A stretch of 64,000 nucleotides of DNA from Macrocybe gigantea (GCA_011319805.1 SJRY01000050.1:558001-622000), one strand, 5' to 3'; shown: positions 42,901 to 58,487, numbered from the stretch's first letter. Notes: generated by a model from the sequence alone, not told the origin. Numbers and translations are program-made.

Positions 42901-45900
42901 CGCCAGGGGCGGGAGTGTAATGCCGATGTGGACTGCTCGATCTTGACCGCGAACGACGCTCAGTCACTGTCACCACAGGTGGCTGCGGGACGGTTGGGGC
43001 AGGAATGACTGGCGGCAAAATGTGTTCATGTGAGGAAGCCGAAGACCTGGTTCTGGTTGGAATTATAACTGGCGGTGGTTGCATTGGTCCATACATAGGT
43101 ACAGATGGAGGCACCATCGGCACCGGTTGAGGTTGGGGGGGTTGCTGTACTACGATAGGGGTGGACGGCCTAGGTGAACGACTTCTGCTGGATCTAGAAC
43201 TGCGACGACTCCGGGGGGTGCAACCACCGCTATGGGTGCTTGAGGTGGCTGCACCGGTGGGACTATCATATGGGCACTGGCAGGACGCTCAAGAATGACA
43301 GGAGAACGGCCGCTTCGTGAAGAGCCTCGACTGCTACTGGATGGGGTTCTGCCAAGCACAACGGGGGCCCCAGGAGGGTAACCGGTCCCGACTGGTATTG
43401 GAGCTCCAGGTATTATCTGTGGCTGAGGAATAGGCTGCATCACTTGAGGCGGAACCTGTATGATAGTCGGCGGCTGTGCGAGTGGCTGAGGCAGAACATG
43501 CTCAGATGGTGCCATAACGATGGGAGGTTGGGGGGCTTGAGGGAGGACCATAGCTGGACCAGGAACTGGAATGCCGGGTGACGAGCTGCTTCGACTCTCA
43601 CTGGGACTCCTTGACCTGCGACTGCGAGCTGACGACCTTCTCCTTGAACTCCTTCTCGAGCTTCGTGGGGTGCGTCTGTGTTCATCGCTAAGGCTGACGG
43701 AGCTCGACTGAGGACTTTGAGACATGTGAATGATGGGTTGCTGGAATGGCACATGGGGGCTGGGCCTTCCCAGAGACGGAGGAATGAATGGCGGTTCTTC
43801 GACGGGATACGCAGTTGGGATGTAGGGGGTCGGCATCGGCCCAGGCTGACCTGGCATACGGAACCCATGATCCATTGGTACTGCCGGTGGATGAGTGATT
43901 ACAGGGGACGGAATGACTGGCGTGAAGGGCGGTGTAGGCGTGCGTGCAGGCATAGCCGGTATGACTGGCGGGAAGACAGGTACTTGCGTTCCAGGGTGCG
44001 AGGGTATCACTGGTTGCGGGAACGGCTGACCGGAGGGATAGGGCACAAACCCAGGAGGGAATGAGGTATGAACCTCTGGTTCCGGCATTCTTGGCCCAGG
44101 CCTATGGATGTCGGGAGGGAAAACAGGGCCTTCAGCAGGGCCTTCAGTTTCTCCAGATGAACTTGACTCGCTTTCCGGAGGCTGGCCTAATTGATAGTCA
44201 ATTGAGTGCTCTGATGTGCAAATTAATGTAGTGCCCCACCGTCCACAGGTATAGCCGATAGGCCTCGAATTTCGTCACGAAGCTGATCAACTCGTGCAAC
44301 CACGCCACGAAGCTCAGACTGACGGTCATGTACGTCACGTTCGAGCCATTCGTTCAAGCTCCTCATGTATCTCATGAGCTCTCGCTGTTGCTCGATAGTC
44401 GCATCCTGAGCAGCGCGATTTTGCTGAAAAAAAGGATGAAAAATCTATCAAAAGTTAGGTTTTGCTGACCTACCCGAACCGCATCCACAATAGCTTCGAA
44501 AATCGGTGGCAGCGTTACGACAACCTGAAATCACATTATGAGATAGTCGAACGATTCCAGAAGCCCGGGCACGTACAGGAGGAGGAGGCATAGGCAAGTA
44601 GGTTGTATGCGCTGCTTCCTGTTGAGGTTGAATATGGGGAGGCGGGGGGACACCCTACGCACACAAAACAAAATGTTATCACAGTACAAGTGATATGCAT
44701 GAAGCACGAACCAATCCAGCAGTTGATCGTTCCGGTGGCCCGTCTGAGGGCCGTTCGCGTGGGTGATACCAGCTTTCGCCTATTCCATCACCACGGCTTC
44801 CAAGGTCCACAGGGGCAGTCTGTGGTCTACTGGGAGGCTGCTGCGAAAAGACATATCAAGCAGGGAATAATCAGGAGTAGTCTGGTGCCTTACAAAAATT
44901 GGAGCAGGAGGAGGGATTTCCCTCGGTGGCCTATGAGCTTCAGGTTGGCCAGCTGTACCCAGGTCACGCAGGTCATGACGTGGTTCATCGACAGGCACTT
45001 GTGGAACTGTGGAGGTTGGAACAGTTGTCGTTGGAGCAGTTGTCGCCGCTTGTTGGCTCGGAGGCGGAATAGGTACCACAGGCGCTTGCGAAGCTGGCGG
45101 TTCCCGGCGTCTGGATATGTCCGTTCTCTGGAGAGGACGACGAATACGGCGTGGCAAGGCGAAAGGGGGTGCTGTTCCTGCCCTCGGTGGTGGAGCAGAG
45201 GGAAGGATTGGGCTATCGCTACGGCGTCGATGATGCAGATCGTAGGTGAATCGGACAATCGGCGGTGGAGGTTGGACGTCAATGGAGCCAGCACCTATGC
45301 TAGCGGACAGAATTTCGCTCAACTGCTCTGCGATTGAAGGGCCAGGGGGACGGGCCGGAGCGGGCGCGGGCATTGCATTGTCTAACGCCTCTCTGTATTG
45401 CGTCAAGCCAGAGTCAGACGAGCTGACGACAGACTCTGGATGTTGAAGGGGCTGGTCATGAAGGACAGACGGTTCAGCTTCAGCTTGTCGGCTTTGTGAA
45501 ATCAGGCTCTGCAAAAGGTCCTCAATGCGGAGCAGCCTATCGGTGAGTTCCCTGTTGCCGGGAATCTGAGGACCAAGGCGATCACGCAGATCGTCCAGCA
45601 TATGGTTTGTCGATGTCTGTCCTTCCCACAATGCTTCCAGTTGCTCCTTGATAGATTCCAAGTACCTGGATAAATTGGGCAAGGGCGGCAATGGCCTTGC
45701 TGTAGAGACGGAGAGTGAAGACGATGGAGAAGGTGAGGGTGGCGGCAACGGTCGCCCGGATGATCCATCTGAGGGAAATGGCCCAGAACTAGATGAAAGA
45801 GACTCTGTGAAAGAAGAGTCGTCCGACTCCAAGATGGACAATGGGACTTGCCAGGGGGGCGGAGAGCCAGGATAGCCCGCTGAAGCAAGCAGTTCATCGT

Positions 45901-48900
45901 CTGAATGGTGAGACGACAGGAAAGATCCTATGCTGCTTGCTGAACTTGTAGCTCGGGAAAGCTGACCCGACGTGACTGACAGTCCACGGTCGTCGCCTGG
46001 CATGAGGGATGTGATGACGCTGCTCCCGCCTGCGCTACGTTCAACTCGTTGGGCAGACACCGGAACAGGAGGCCGTGGCCCACCAACAGATCTAGGAGCC
46101 GGCTGTGTGGGTTGTGCATATATAGGAGATGCAGGAGGAGAGGGTGTGCGTCGAAGATACTCTGACAGGTCCTGCAACTCGTTCCTTAATGCTTGAACAT
46201 TGCCAGCAAGCTCCCTGTTTTCATCTCCTCGGGCTTGATCATATCGGCGAATCTCTTCCGCGAGGCGATCTATATCTTGGGAGAGGTCTCTCTCCGTCAC
46301 GGCACTCTCGGACGCCAATGTGCCCAATGTTTGTCGAGCAGAAGGAGATCCTCTAGGCGTTGTAATGCTGACAATCATTGAAGGCTCTGGGGTCCTCCCT
46401 GGTGGCGACTGATAGGTTTCCGGTACTCCCAAGGTTGGTGTCGGGACTGGAAGAGGACGGGGTGACTTCGAACAGGTGTTAGTGAACAATCGATCTAATA
46501 AACAAAAACTGAGCTCACAAGAGTTCGCGACACCTGGGACGGTGTTGTCAACAGGGAGGGAATCGTTGAGGGAGACGGAAGCGGAGGTGCAACCACTGGA
46601 ACGGGACTGAAAAGCGGCTCATCAGCCAAAGACCTGGAATCGAGAACCGAAGAGCTGATAGAGGACTGTGACAGAGAGGACGACGCAGATGATGTCGAGG
46701 TCGTCCTAACCAAGGAAGCAGCCGTGACCGTAGAGAAGGACGATAAGCTTGAAGGCGTTTCGATATCTGTCGAAGAGGGGATGGATGACGACATGACAGG
46801 AACTGGTGTAAGTGGAGGGAAGGGCGAATGCTGACGCAACGACATTGAAATGGTCGGGGTTTCGGGAATAGTAGATAACCTATTTACAGACGAGATTTCT
46901 GACCCGCTAGGTCTCAAGAAGGAGGTTTCGAACGAAGCATCGGGTCCTTCGGGGATGGCAATCGACCTAAATGAGGGTGAGGGCTCTAACTGAGATGATT
47001 CGTAAGAAAGGTTCGTCTCGTCCGCCCATGGCTGTGGACTGGGAGGAGGAAGCGTTGGAACGACAGGCGTCCTCTCCGATTCACCGACATAAGATAAGGT
47101 TGAGCTCTCGGTCAGACTTGATACCGTAGTCACTTCTGGAAGCCGTGTTGATGGATGTTCCGAAGGAGCGGCAGAAGGCGAAAGAGCGAAAGTCGACGGA
47201 GTGAGAACCGACGTTCCAGAGCTCACGCTTTCAGTCACTGGCGGCAATGGAAGCGAAGTCGACTCCTCTGTGGGTGTGGATATGGACCGTGTACCCGAAG
47301 GAACGGAAGAGGGCGTCGGTATATCTGGTGATTCAAGAGTGGTCGTGGGAGGGGAAGGAAGAGGTGACAAAGAGGGCACAGATGGAGGAAGAGGAGGCAA
47401 CTCCGGTGACGCGCTGAGTTGTATTGAAGACTCGGACGGAGGTGCGGATGGGGGCAAAGGAAGCAATCGTGGAGAAGGCGAGAGGTGGACGGATGAGACA
47501 GATGACGGCAGAGACGGCGGAAGCTCTGGCAACAGGACCGAAGAAACGGAGGACGATCGAATGGACGGGATGACCGACGGCGGTGCGGAGGGGAGGTTAA
47601 TAATACTTCTTGTAGCATCGCCAGATTCCGAGGACAGCCTGACAGACGACAGAGTAGGCGTGCTTTGCTCTGTCGGTATGTCTTCCGGCTCGCTCGGGCA
47701 GATTTCTGCCGTGACATAATTCGATTCAGGTGAAGGCTCCGAAGGAGTGCGATAATGAGAAATGCCTGAATCGGCCGTGTCATATTCAGATTCCGACGGA
47801 ATGGTGGGGAACGATTCGAATGATGTAATCGATCCCTTGGGCGACGTAGGAGTAACCTTCAGCGACGGACTGTCTGCTGTGACGTAATCGGATTCTCCCT
47901 GTGAAGCCGTCAAGAAAAGTTCCGAACCAGACTCCGAAGCGTGATCCGACGGCGGCGCAGATGATGAAGGCGTAAGAGTCTCTTCCTCACTTGATGTCGG
48001 GCGGCTCAGACTGGTCAAATCCGACGAAGGACAGACGTCGTAACCAGTCTCACTGGAATCGCCTGGAGTAAAGTTCGCCTCGCTCACGCAGCTTCGACTC
48101 TCGCCGCTGCTTCCACTGCGAGTGTGGCTGCCATCGTAACTACGACTAGGCGTATAGCTCCCGCTCCCGGAGTGACTGCCACCGCTGTTCGTGTAACCGC
48201 CACTACCATAACTTTCCGAATCGATGGTGTAGCTTGCGCTGCCTGGCGTATAGCTGCCGGACGTCGTTGCCGAGTTCTCCTTATCCGAATGACCATCAGT
48301 GTGATACCCAGATGAAAAGGATCTTGAGGTGCTCCTTCCGCCTCTCCTGCGGACTTCCCTTGCCCGAGAAAGAGATGTTCCAGTGTAACTGCCCGTATAA
48401 GTACCTGAATAGGTGCCCGAATACTGGGAGTCATACGCAGACGATCCCGTGCGAGTATAGCCCGAAGTCGATGGATGCGTCACGGTGCCTGTGAACGTTT
48501 CATCCGTGTACAATCCTGTCCCAGTACGCTGGTCTGAATGATAGGACGATCTGCTTTCCCCCGACTTCGACCCAGCCGAGTAGAACAGTCATCCGAAGCT
48601 TCCGAGCGTGCTTTGTCGCTTCCTCTGCCTACACTGGGAGGGGGCGTGACAACGATGTTGCGTCCCAAGTTCGGTCCACTAGAAATCGTCACAGGAGAAC
48701 CCCCCAAAACCAATGCAGGGAAACCTAAGCCAGGTTTAGCGTCCTTCGCCCGCTGAAGAGCAGACGCAAATTCCTCGTCGAGATCCGTCATAGAACCGCT
48801 GCGCCGGAGGAGCGAGGTACGGCGAGAAGGCCTAATTGCGCGGGGATCGCCACGATAGACGTACTCTTGGCCCGAAATCGCAGTGTCGTCAACAGTGCCT

Positions 48901-51225
48901 GTGTGATGCGTCGAGACAAGGGAAACTCGACGCGACACGCCTGGCCCGGAGGGCGAAGACGATCCATTGGATTGAAAGTCGGAAATCGAAGGAAGCGAGT
49001 TCAGAGGGGGGACGAAGACCGTGGAACGCGAGCCATTGCTGTAAGTGCTACTGCGGCTTTCTATTGACAAGATCGTGCGAATTGAGCCAGTCGGGGACCG
49101 CGTGATGGAGCCCGAGTCAGACACTGAGACCGGCCGATTCACTGCTTCCCTGCAATGACAAGTTCAGAGAGGCACCACATGAGATCGATGTCGGACATAC
49201 CATATCCTATTGACCCATTTCTGCCTTTCCAGTAAACTCTCTGCAGCGAGTCTCTCGATACCGTCTGCATAAATCATATGGAAGGGCACTAGCATGTCCA
49301 TGAGCGGCTGACCATCCCTTTCCAGACTTTGCATCCTAGCTGCTGCTGTACCAACATCGTCACGAGCGTTGGGATGCGTGGGTGAAGGAGCCGATTGCAC
49401 GTTGGTGCAATTTAAAAGATCCAAAGCAACGATTCCTCGTCCACCACCCGAAGCCAGCCATGACAACAGAAGCATATGGGGGTATAGAAGAGCCTGACAT
49501 CGTTGCCAACGATAGGGTGGTGGGGCATGGACGTTGAGATACCACAGTAAACCGATGTGAAGAGGCTAAAGAAGTGTGTTACTAAATGCAGACAAGATGC
49601 TTAAAAATACTCACGGCCTCGTTCGTTTGTGTATAGGGGGTCAACTCGGCAAGATCAAATCCTGGAGGGTATTGGCCGCTTCTTGAGCTCAAAAGGCTAG
49701 CGACTTCTAGGTCCCTTCGCCCATTCGGAACAGCGAGATCGGTGCTGAGGTTGGACGCGGGCTCGCGACCACCGTTAGCGCGTTGCGCCCTCCTTCTGAT
49801 TCCAAACAAACCATCATCTTCGGGAGAAACCTTCACACCAGAATCTGCGACGGACGTTTTTCCAGGCGAGTTAGTCAAAGATGGGGTGCGCTCTTTCCAT
49901 AATGCCACGATGTTCCGAACAGAAGCAAGCGGAGAGCGAGGGGAGGTTTGCGGGCGTCGTAAGGTAGAACCCTGCGTGACTGTGCTTAACGTATTAGTGT
50001 TGGTCCCCGTATACGGGTCCGAATACGTCCCAGTTCCGGTATAACTTCCAGTTGCCGAGTACGTCTCGGTGACGGAGCCAGTTTTGGTGTCAATGTCTGA
50101 GCGAGTGTTCGTTACGGTACGGGAAAACGCACTAGGCGGAGTCTGGGTGTAGCTACTTGGCGTCAGATAGGAAGCAGTTCCACGGCCGAATGTGCCGCCG
50201 GGCGTCGTAGATCTGAATGTTGATGCCGAAGTCGACGGTCTGGGAGGGGATAAAAAAGAGGACAAGGTCGGTCCTGTCTCCGTTCCAGTGTAAGAGGCAG
50301 AAGTGCCTGCTTGCGATTTTGTAGGCGAAGATGGTCTCGAACTATATCCATAGGTGCCGCCGTAGCCGGTGGTAGTTCCATAATGACTCGTGGAAGTTAA
50401 TAAGTTGGGTGTTGACTGGCTTGGTGTGTAGGGACTGGATGATCTGACATGGGGCACAGAGGCGTTCCGCGAATGGCCTCGGCTGGGGCTATTGGTTTCG
50501 AATTGAGCGATTAATTCACCAGCTCGACCAGGGGGGCAACTCGGATCCAGGGTCTGTGGAAGAACGGGAGTGCGCAGGCGATCCTACAACCCCTAACAAC
50601 GCTGACCTGCGGAAATGGTCAGGCGTCAAGGCTCCCGTTCGAGGTATTCCAGCGAAGGAGCCAGAATGCGGTCGCGATCCTCAGTGCGTTCAGTGATTCT
50701 GCTCAGACGTGCGCGAGGGTCCGAAAATGGAACTGGGGAACGCGATAGCAGAGAAGGAAGAGACACATAGGACGGTGAGCCAGTGTAGCCAGTATACGTG
50801 CCTGTCCTAGTGTACGAACGAGACGCAGAGGTGTAAGATGGGCCAGTGTCGAGAGACCATTCTGTAAGAGCTTGCTCAGTGTCGTCGAGTTCGTCTTCAA
50901 GGTTGTTCAAGGTGGCTTCAACTTCGTCGATCGAATTGTCGTCGGTGTAAGAGTCGGTGTCTGTGTTTCGCTGAGATGGAGACGGAGAGACCGTGATGCG
51001 TCTCATTGGCTGCGAAGAGCCGTTTTCATCGCTGTCAGAGGAGCGGTGTTGCGAATCTGCAAGGCAGGTCAACAATGGCCAATCTATTGGACTAGAATGT
51101 TAGCTCACCAGAATTGGAAGTATATGAGTATCGAGAGGGTGAGAACGGAGTCTGTGAGTCGGATAGCGCGTGAACGTTGTCGTGCCATTCTGCGGCGACC
51201 ACGGATCTGTATCATTGCTTGCCAT
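39942..51225 (-). CDS. Giant PH-like, Arg/Ser and coiled-coil scaffold-type protein
   Basis: One minus-strand gene of about 3,000 codons occupies 11 kb. Blocks in order: Ser/Asp-rich exon with Tyr/Thr/Gly repeats (51075-50626); PGRAGELIAQFE and more SYTGTGTY repeats (50590-49610); a PH-like domain (about 49560-49140) with YPHMLLLSWLASGGGRGIVA and the Trp-bearing helix ESLLERQKWVNRIWEAVN. Next are Ser-rich linkers (49140-48530), a Ser/Thr/Pro giant exon (48510-46500), a Pro-rich exon with coiled segments (46480-44840), Pro-rich stretches (44190-43270), an Arg/Ser domain (about 43230-42150) and a long coiled coil (41800-40930). The tail modules ELGYLLCMKSKYGPGGEF, WATWQR and GLFGPRTPSSSS end at 39942. 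The start is uncertain: the ATG at 51225 is not in the frame used by the end of its exon. One base is missing from frame at a run of six C near 43213-43218. Large size, PH-like fold and coils suggest a cortical or cytoskeletal scaffold, by inference only. Confidence 0.75.
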
Positions 51226-51455
51226 GACTGGGGTATCAACGGAAACAGTCAGTGGGCATAATCCAGAGCACAAGACGATGTTGACAAAAGGTCTTGATTG
51301 CCTTGTTTGGCCATTCAACGAACTCAACACGGTCACGCGGTTTTAGGGCAGGCTGATCGCGCGATGATGTATCACGTGTGGCCATTCGCCCCGTGACTCG
51401 ATTAGGTAACACAGTACTGGTGCTGTGTGGCGATGAGTGAACCTCTGCTACAGTC
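51226..51455. promoter_or_regulatory. Divergent promoter between the giant gene and RBX1
   Basis: About 230 bp separate the first usable ATG of each gene, which are transcribed away from each other. If the giant gene has an earlier exon, the region is shorter. No core promoter motif was recognised with confidence. Confidence 0.4.
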
Positions 51456-53446
<1,991 letters not shown>

Positions 53447-54958
53447 GCATTTTTCGTCCGATGACCTGCCCAGCTTCTCGGCGCCCGTGAAGACCAGTAC
53501 AAGGCAACATGAAGATTCCGGAAATTCCGCTGTCGTAAATTATTGCATATGTGGGGATCAGTTTGACAATCTGAGGATGAGGAATTGAACGACCTTGCAA
53601 GGTCATTTCTGTCTGGCAATATTAACAGTTATCTTCCTAAGGACCATTCCTCGAAGGCGTTGCTGCAATTCTTCGAACCTCATTCCACGTTGTTGGTCGA
53701 TTTGATGCTCTTTAGCAAACGCAATTCTGGCATTTTGACGGTGCCATCCACTGTGCCATATTATACCCGAAATCGATCCTTCATCTATAGCACGTCACGT
53801 CCCCAGTCCACAATCGCTTAGGCTAGTCAAGTTTCGCCACGAGCTAGCTACGGCAAGAAAGCTGAAGCGCTGAACAAGCAGCCAATGGAAGCAGACGAAC
53901 TGGAAAGTCTCAGTATCTCTTATTTCGTCATCAGAAATAACTGCAGAGCCTTTGGACCTGCACCGTTACCATTAGCATGGCCAGTTAGTTGTCTTCGCGG
54001 CGGAGACCATGGCGTCCCTCCATCCTCGTTCCTGAGAATATACTTGGAGTTTCGAGGCTTTCGGGTCAGGATACTTTCGTTTCCTACGCCGAACGTCGTT
54101 CTTCAGCCCGATATTACCACTCTCTGGGCTGGGTGCTGTTCAACTTGGAGAAACTTCAATAGATCGCACCTTTAGCCCCGAAACAAAGGACTGGTGCGGC
54201 AATGGAGCTTGCTGATATCAGGAACATGCATACGAACAATCGAGGCAGAACGCTACCTGCGCGCTCTCGAATTTGAATTTATTGTAGGTCTTTGCAAGTA
54301 TACCGTAGACACAAGCGAGGGGCCGGCTGGCATACCCCAAGATAGTGGACATGCTTCACCATCCTGCGATGGCATACCAGCACCGATCGACGCATACTAT
54401 TCGTTTTCGCGAATTGTTGAGGAGGAAAAGTGGGGAGCACATGAGAGGCGGTTTCACCTAGCGGCTTTCTAGAATTGTAAGGAAAGACAAGGGGACTAGA
54501 AACATCAGCTTGGCATAGGTTCAAGAATAAGTGGTCCAACCACCATGCTGAATCGATCCAAGAAATGAAGCTTTCAGCAAGAAATTTTCATCCATTCAGT
54601 TTAGACTGGTTTAGCCTCGTGTATGTACAGTACAAGCTGTGCAGTACATTTGCAACGATTACAGGGGCTCTTACGCAAGGTCCTTCTCTCCTCGCAGCGA
54701 CGACATCCTTCTTTCTTGCTTTGTGCTGGGCATGGACTGTTGCACCGTTTTTCTGACCGAATGTTGCGCTGTGCTCGGTGAGTTGATCAATGCTGCTGCA
54801 AGGATTGAAAACAAAAATTTCGGACCTATTAGGCCTATGCCTATCTTCGGCCTGTCAGAGCTGGTGCAACCTCAGTGCGTCACCCCGAAACAGTCATCAA
54901 TGTACCCATCTGACTTGGCACACCCTTTTTTTTTCCTTCCAATTGACATGCCGCTCTG
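53447..54958. other. Stretch with no supported gene
   Basis: Several short plus-strand frames exist (53585-53821, 53885-54175, 54194-54472, 54565-54756, 54639-54959), none with a domain or a coherent splice chain. Some could be exons of a gene ending at 55207, since the Cys-rich end there lacks a credible upstream promoter. I could not connect them. Confidence 0.35.
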
Positions 54959-55207
54959 ATGGTTGGATCCGGATCATCGGTCATCACAGAGAATTATGGA
55001 GCTCGCGGGTGTTGTGGGGGCAACGGCGCAGCTGGATGCTGTGGATGTCTTGATGATTCGTTCAACGAGGATTCGTTCGATAAGCTACAGGCCAAAAACG
55101 CAAAGCAGGATTCGCTTGAGCACAGGTCCACGCAGCCGGAGCCTCGGAACATGAATGCACCGACACCAAAAAGTGATGCAGGAGAGGTTGGGACATCGCC
55201 ACAATAA
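54959..55207 (+). CDS. Small Cys/Gly-rich ORF, possibly the 3' exon of a larger gene
   Basis: The frame from ATG 54959 encodes 82 residues. A Gly/Ser-rich start is followed by a compact Cys cluster (GCCGGNGAAGCCGCLDDSF), then an acidic and Lys/Gln-rich polar tail ending at 55207. The CC..CC..C spacing next to acidic DSFNEDSFD looks like a membrane-attached, palmitoylatable tail seen in some fungal proteins; that is a guess. No signal peptide is present in this frame. The real start may lie upstream. Confidence 0.35.
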   Translation: MVGSGSSVITENYGARGCCGGNGAAGCCGCLDDSFNEDSFDKLQAKNAKQDSLEHRSTQPEPRNMNAPTPKSDAGEVGTSPQ

Positions 55208-55338
55208 ATTCACCGTTACAGATAGGCATACTTTGGGAATGGAACATGGCTTAGGACTTGTTTTTCTTGATTATTGATACATGGTCACGGTTGAATACAG
55301 GGTAGGTCAGTGTTCATCAAACAAATTCATGTTACAGA

Positions 55339-58300
55339 TCAGGTCGATCCAGTTAAGGTAAAAGTAGAGGCCGTCTGTGCTGAGAAGCGGGCTTGCCACG
55401 AGAAAAAATGTGGATTCGAAGGGTACCCATGAAGGTTGTAGTTTGCCTGATTTTGGCTGAGCGATAGCCAACGGCCATCTGTTTCGCTGGTCTCGGACAT
55501 AGGATAGGAAGATGAAGGTAGATGTGTTGGCGCGCCATCACCATACGTGCTCATCGAGGCGGCACCATAAGAGGCATTCCATCCATCATTCATGTCAGCG
55601 AAAGACGCTTGCAGAGCGTCGAGATGATTGTTTCCTGTCGGCATTGTCGTCTTGTCGATGTATTGCCGGTTCTGGGAGTGCAGACCCTCATCCCCTCGCG
55701 CGATTTGAATACGACGAGGTTCAGGTAAAGAGTCATTGGGAGTAGAACGTGCATACAAGGGCGGCGATGTGAAAGGTTCCTCAGGGTTTACAAGTCGCGC
55801 TTTACCGCCGAATATCGACAATTCATCGTCAGGCTGAGGTTCGATAGGGACCACCGACCGATCGCCGTATTGGGACTCTCGGCTTTGGAGCACTTTCTGC
55901 ATCATTATCTGGAGAATCGGCTGGGAGACGGGTAAGCGCCTCGAAGCGCCATGTCTCATACCGAGCTTACCATAGCTCTTGCTGCACGACTACTGATCTC
56001 GCAGGCGCTCTTGAACAAGTCGTAGGCAGCCTGAAATTGCTCGAAGGCTGGTGGCTTGAGATTTAGATGTGTCCCTCGCGTCGCGACCGTGCCAATAATG
56101 ACCTAGAGGTGTGTTAAAAAGGCTAGAAATTTGCATAGCGGGGCACGGTACCGCAGCGGAAAATGCTAGTGACCAGATCCTCCAGACTCTAGCGCAAAGG
56201 CGGGGCTTCTTCGAATACTGCGTCCTTGTGTCGTCTAGTACAACGCAAGCGCTTGTGTATGCTGCTATAACCGATGGGCCGTAGCTCGAACGCAATGCAC
56301 CATGAGGATTTTCGGTCATGGCTTGAGCAAAGAAACCTCTGTGCAGAAAGAGAAGCACTGGCGTTCTTCAGATGACAGCATCTTTAAGAAATAAGTTACG
56401 CACTTAGGTCTTGGTAGTGAGAACGAACGAATGTCTGCATAGAGACTGCAGTCCGGTCAGTGGAAGAATCATCTGGCTGTGGCGGGACAAAGTTGCGGAT
56501 TTTGCGATCAAGATCTAGGACAGCACGATAATTTGGAGTCTTTGCACCGCAAGTGAGCTTGACTAAAGGAATGAGGCATTCCATAGATGCTTTGAAGCCC
56601 CAGATACCGACTATCCCACCGTTAAGCTACGACATCCTGAAGCCAAGAAATCAGAAACGTACACCCTAAAGGAACTTCGCCTCGTTGAAAGATATTTTCG
56701 TCCTCGGCGGAAGGTATTCGGCAATCGATGCAGTCTGTTTGCAACGCTGGAGGCCTTCCTGTTACAAGACTCTGACAGTCACTTGTTATCATGCTCTGAA
56801 ATGTGTAGACATTAGGGTGATTTGGTACCTGCCAAAGAATACCAGCCATAAGATTCCAGAAATAAACACGCCTATCGTATGCATGTTTCCCCGTGAACCC
56901 CCATAGAGCAGGGTCGATATCTGTGAAAGCCGGGGCTCAGATGTTTATAATCGTTGCAGCAAGATGACCTACGAAATCCGATCTATGAATCACGTCAGAT
57001 TTGGTCAAAAAAACTAGGACTATACCACATACTCTGGAAGCGACTTGTCCTGCAAGATCGAGAAGAACATAGGAGTTCTCCAAGTTGCTCTCCTTTCCGC
57101 TCAGGCCATTATAAATACTCATTAAATGGAGCACCTGAATCGATGAAAGGGAGTTTAGTGCCAGGAAGATTTGACCCCAAGAAGGCATGCCTTGATGGTG
57201 ACAACTGACTGATCGCCGAGTACGGGCTGCAGTGCCAACGCTGCTCGGGCCAATCTATGGTAGTGCTGCGCCTCGGGATTGTAAGGTTCTAGGCTGAGAT
57301 CTACAAAGGAGCCTATTCCCATGACAATGAACAATAATGCGAGGTCATGAGGTCCATATGAAGACTTTGTCTGCTTGTATAAGATCGGTATGAGTTCGTC
57401 AACCATTTGGCGCCGAGAAACGATATGGAACATCCACGAGAGATGCTCCAAGAAGGTGTCGCAGAGGTAAACAGCGTGCCCCATGGGGGGTAAAAAGTGT
57501 TCTATCATTGGCTGAACAGCGGAGACGAGTATATTCGGAGGTGTGAAGGGGAAGGATTGATAGCAGTCGTTTATTTCCTTCGGAAGGTATGATGGATCTA
57601 GGTCTTGGAGGAGGGGTCCTGGTATTCGGGATAAAGAATGTTTCTCTATATCCTTTGCTTTCTGTCATTTCAATATTAACCAGCGAAATGTAACGCGGGA
57701 AGGCTAGTGCTAACCAGTAATAGCTCTACGTGAATCAGAACAGGAATTTAGACAGAGCAGAAATGCGGGAGCATGATGCATGTACCTCTGATCCACCTGA
57801 AGGACCGAAGAAGCGAGCCGATCCCTGGCGGTCGATGTGTAGAGTCCCAAGAGCGTCGCTCAGCGCCGAGGCATCTGATGCTTCCGCCAAGACAGGTGCG
57901 GATTCGTCAAAATCATCGAAAGGCGTGCTGAGCAAGGGGTGAGGCTCGTTTGAATAATCGGCCTGTATGATAGCCAAAGCATCTTCCAATGCGTGCATAC
58001 GAGCTTCCATTCTGCTCATTTTACGCTGAAGGTGGTCCGTGGCCGCCAAGACGAACCTACGAAAGAGCTTATAAGCGCCAAGAGATGCATGGGATATATC
58101 CATACCTACTGCCCTCCCCAGGAGGTATAGTGCCTTTGAGATATTTTCGAACCAGACACGGATAGACATCGGAAGAATGACGCACCGTTCGGACATAAGG
58201 CAGCACAACCGCGCTTCACACAGGTGGAGCACGGAATTGACTTGTCACAGCGAATCTTCAGCCTTCGACACTCTGCGCAAGCAATTTCCCCGCTGAGCTC

Positions 58301-58487
58301 ATGAAATCTTGAGTCCTTTAAACCGCGCGTATCGCGGCAACACGAACCGTATACGTCTGGCTGCCTTGCTTGGCAGACGACTTTTGATGTCGGGAATCGT
58401 GCTCTCCGACTCACGACCGCTGCCGCCAGCAGCAGGAAATAACCCGTCGTTTCCATGCTCGGACTGCGGATGCAATGATGCGTCCAT
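55339..58487 (-). CDS. Zn2Cys6 fungal transcription factor
   Basis: The minus-strand gene starts at ATG 58487 (MDASLHPQSEHGNDG). A GTGAGT...CATGAG intron restores GSGLSGEIACAECRRLKIRC. The binuclear zinc cluster reads CX2CX6CX5CX2CX8C (58290-58200). A coiled linker (RKMSRMEARMHALEDALAII) follows. The fungal-specific regulatory domain (about 57560-56600) includes LPPMGHAVYLCDTFLEHLSW, DLALLFIVMGIGSFVDLSLE, LLSIYNGLSGKESNLENS and LVTGRPPALQTDCIDCRIPS. A Ser/Pro/Gln-rich C-terminal region ends at 55339. This is the standard layout of Zn2Cys6 regulators with a middle homology region. The target pathway cannot be told from the neighbours. Most exon limits between 57700 and 55960 are approximate. 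Confidence 0.85.
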
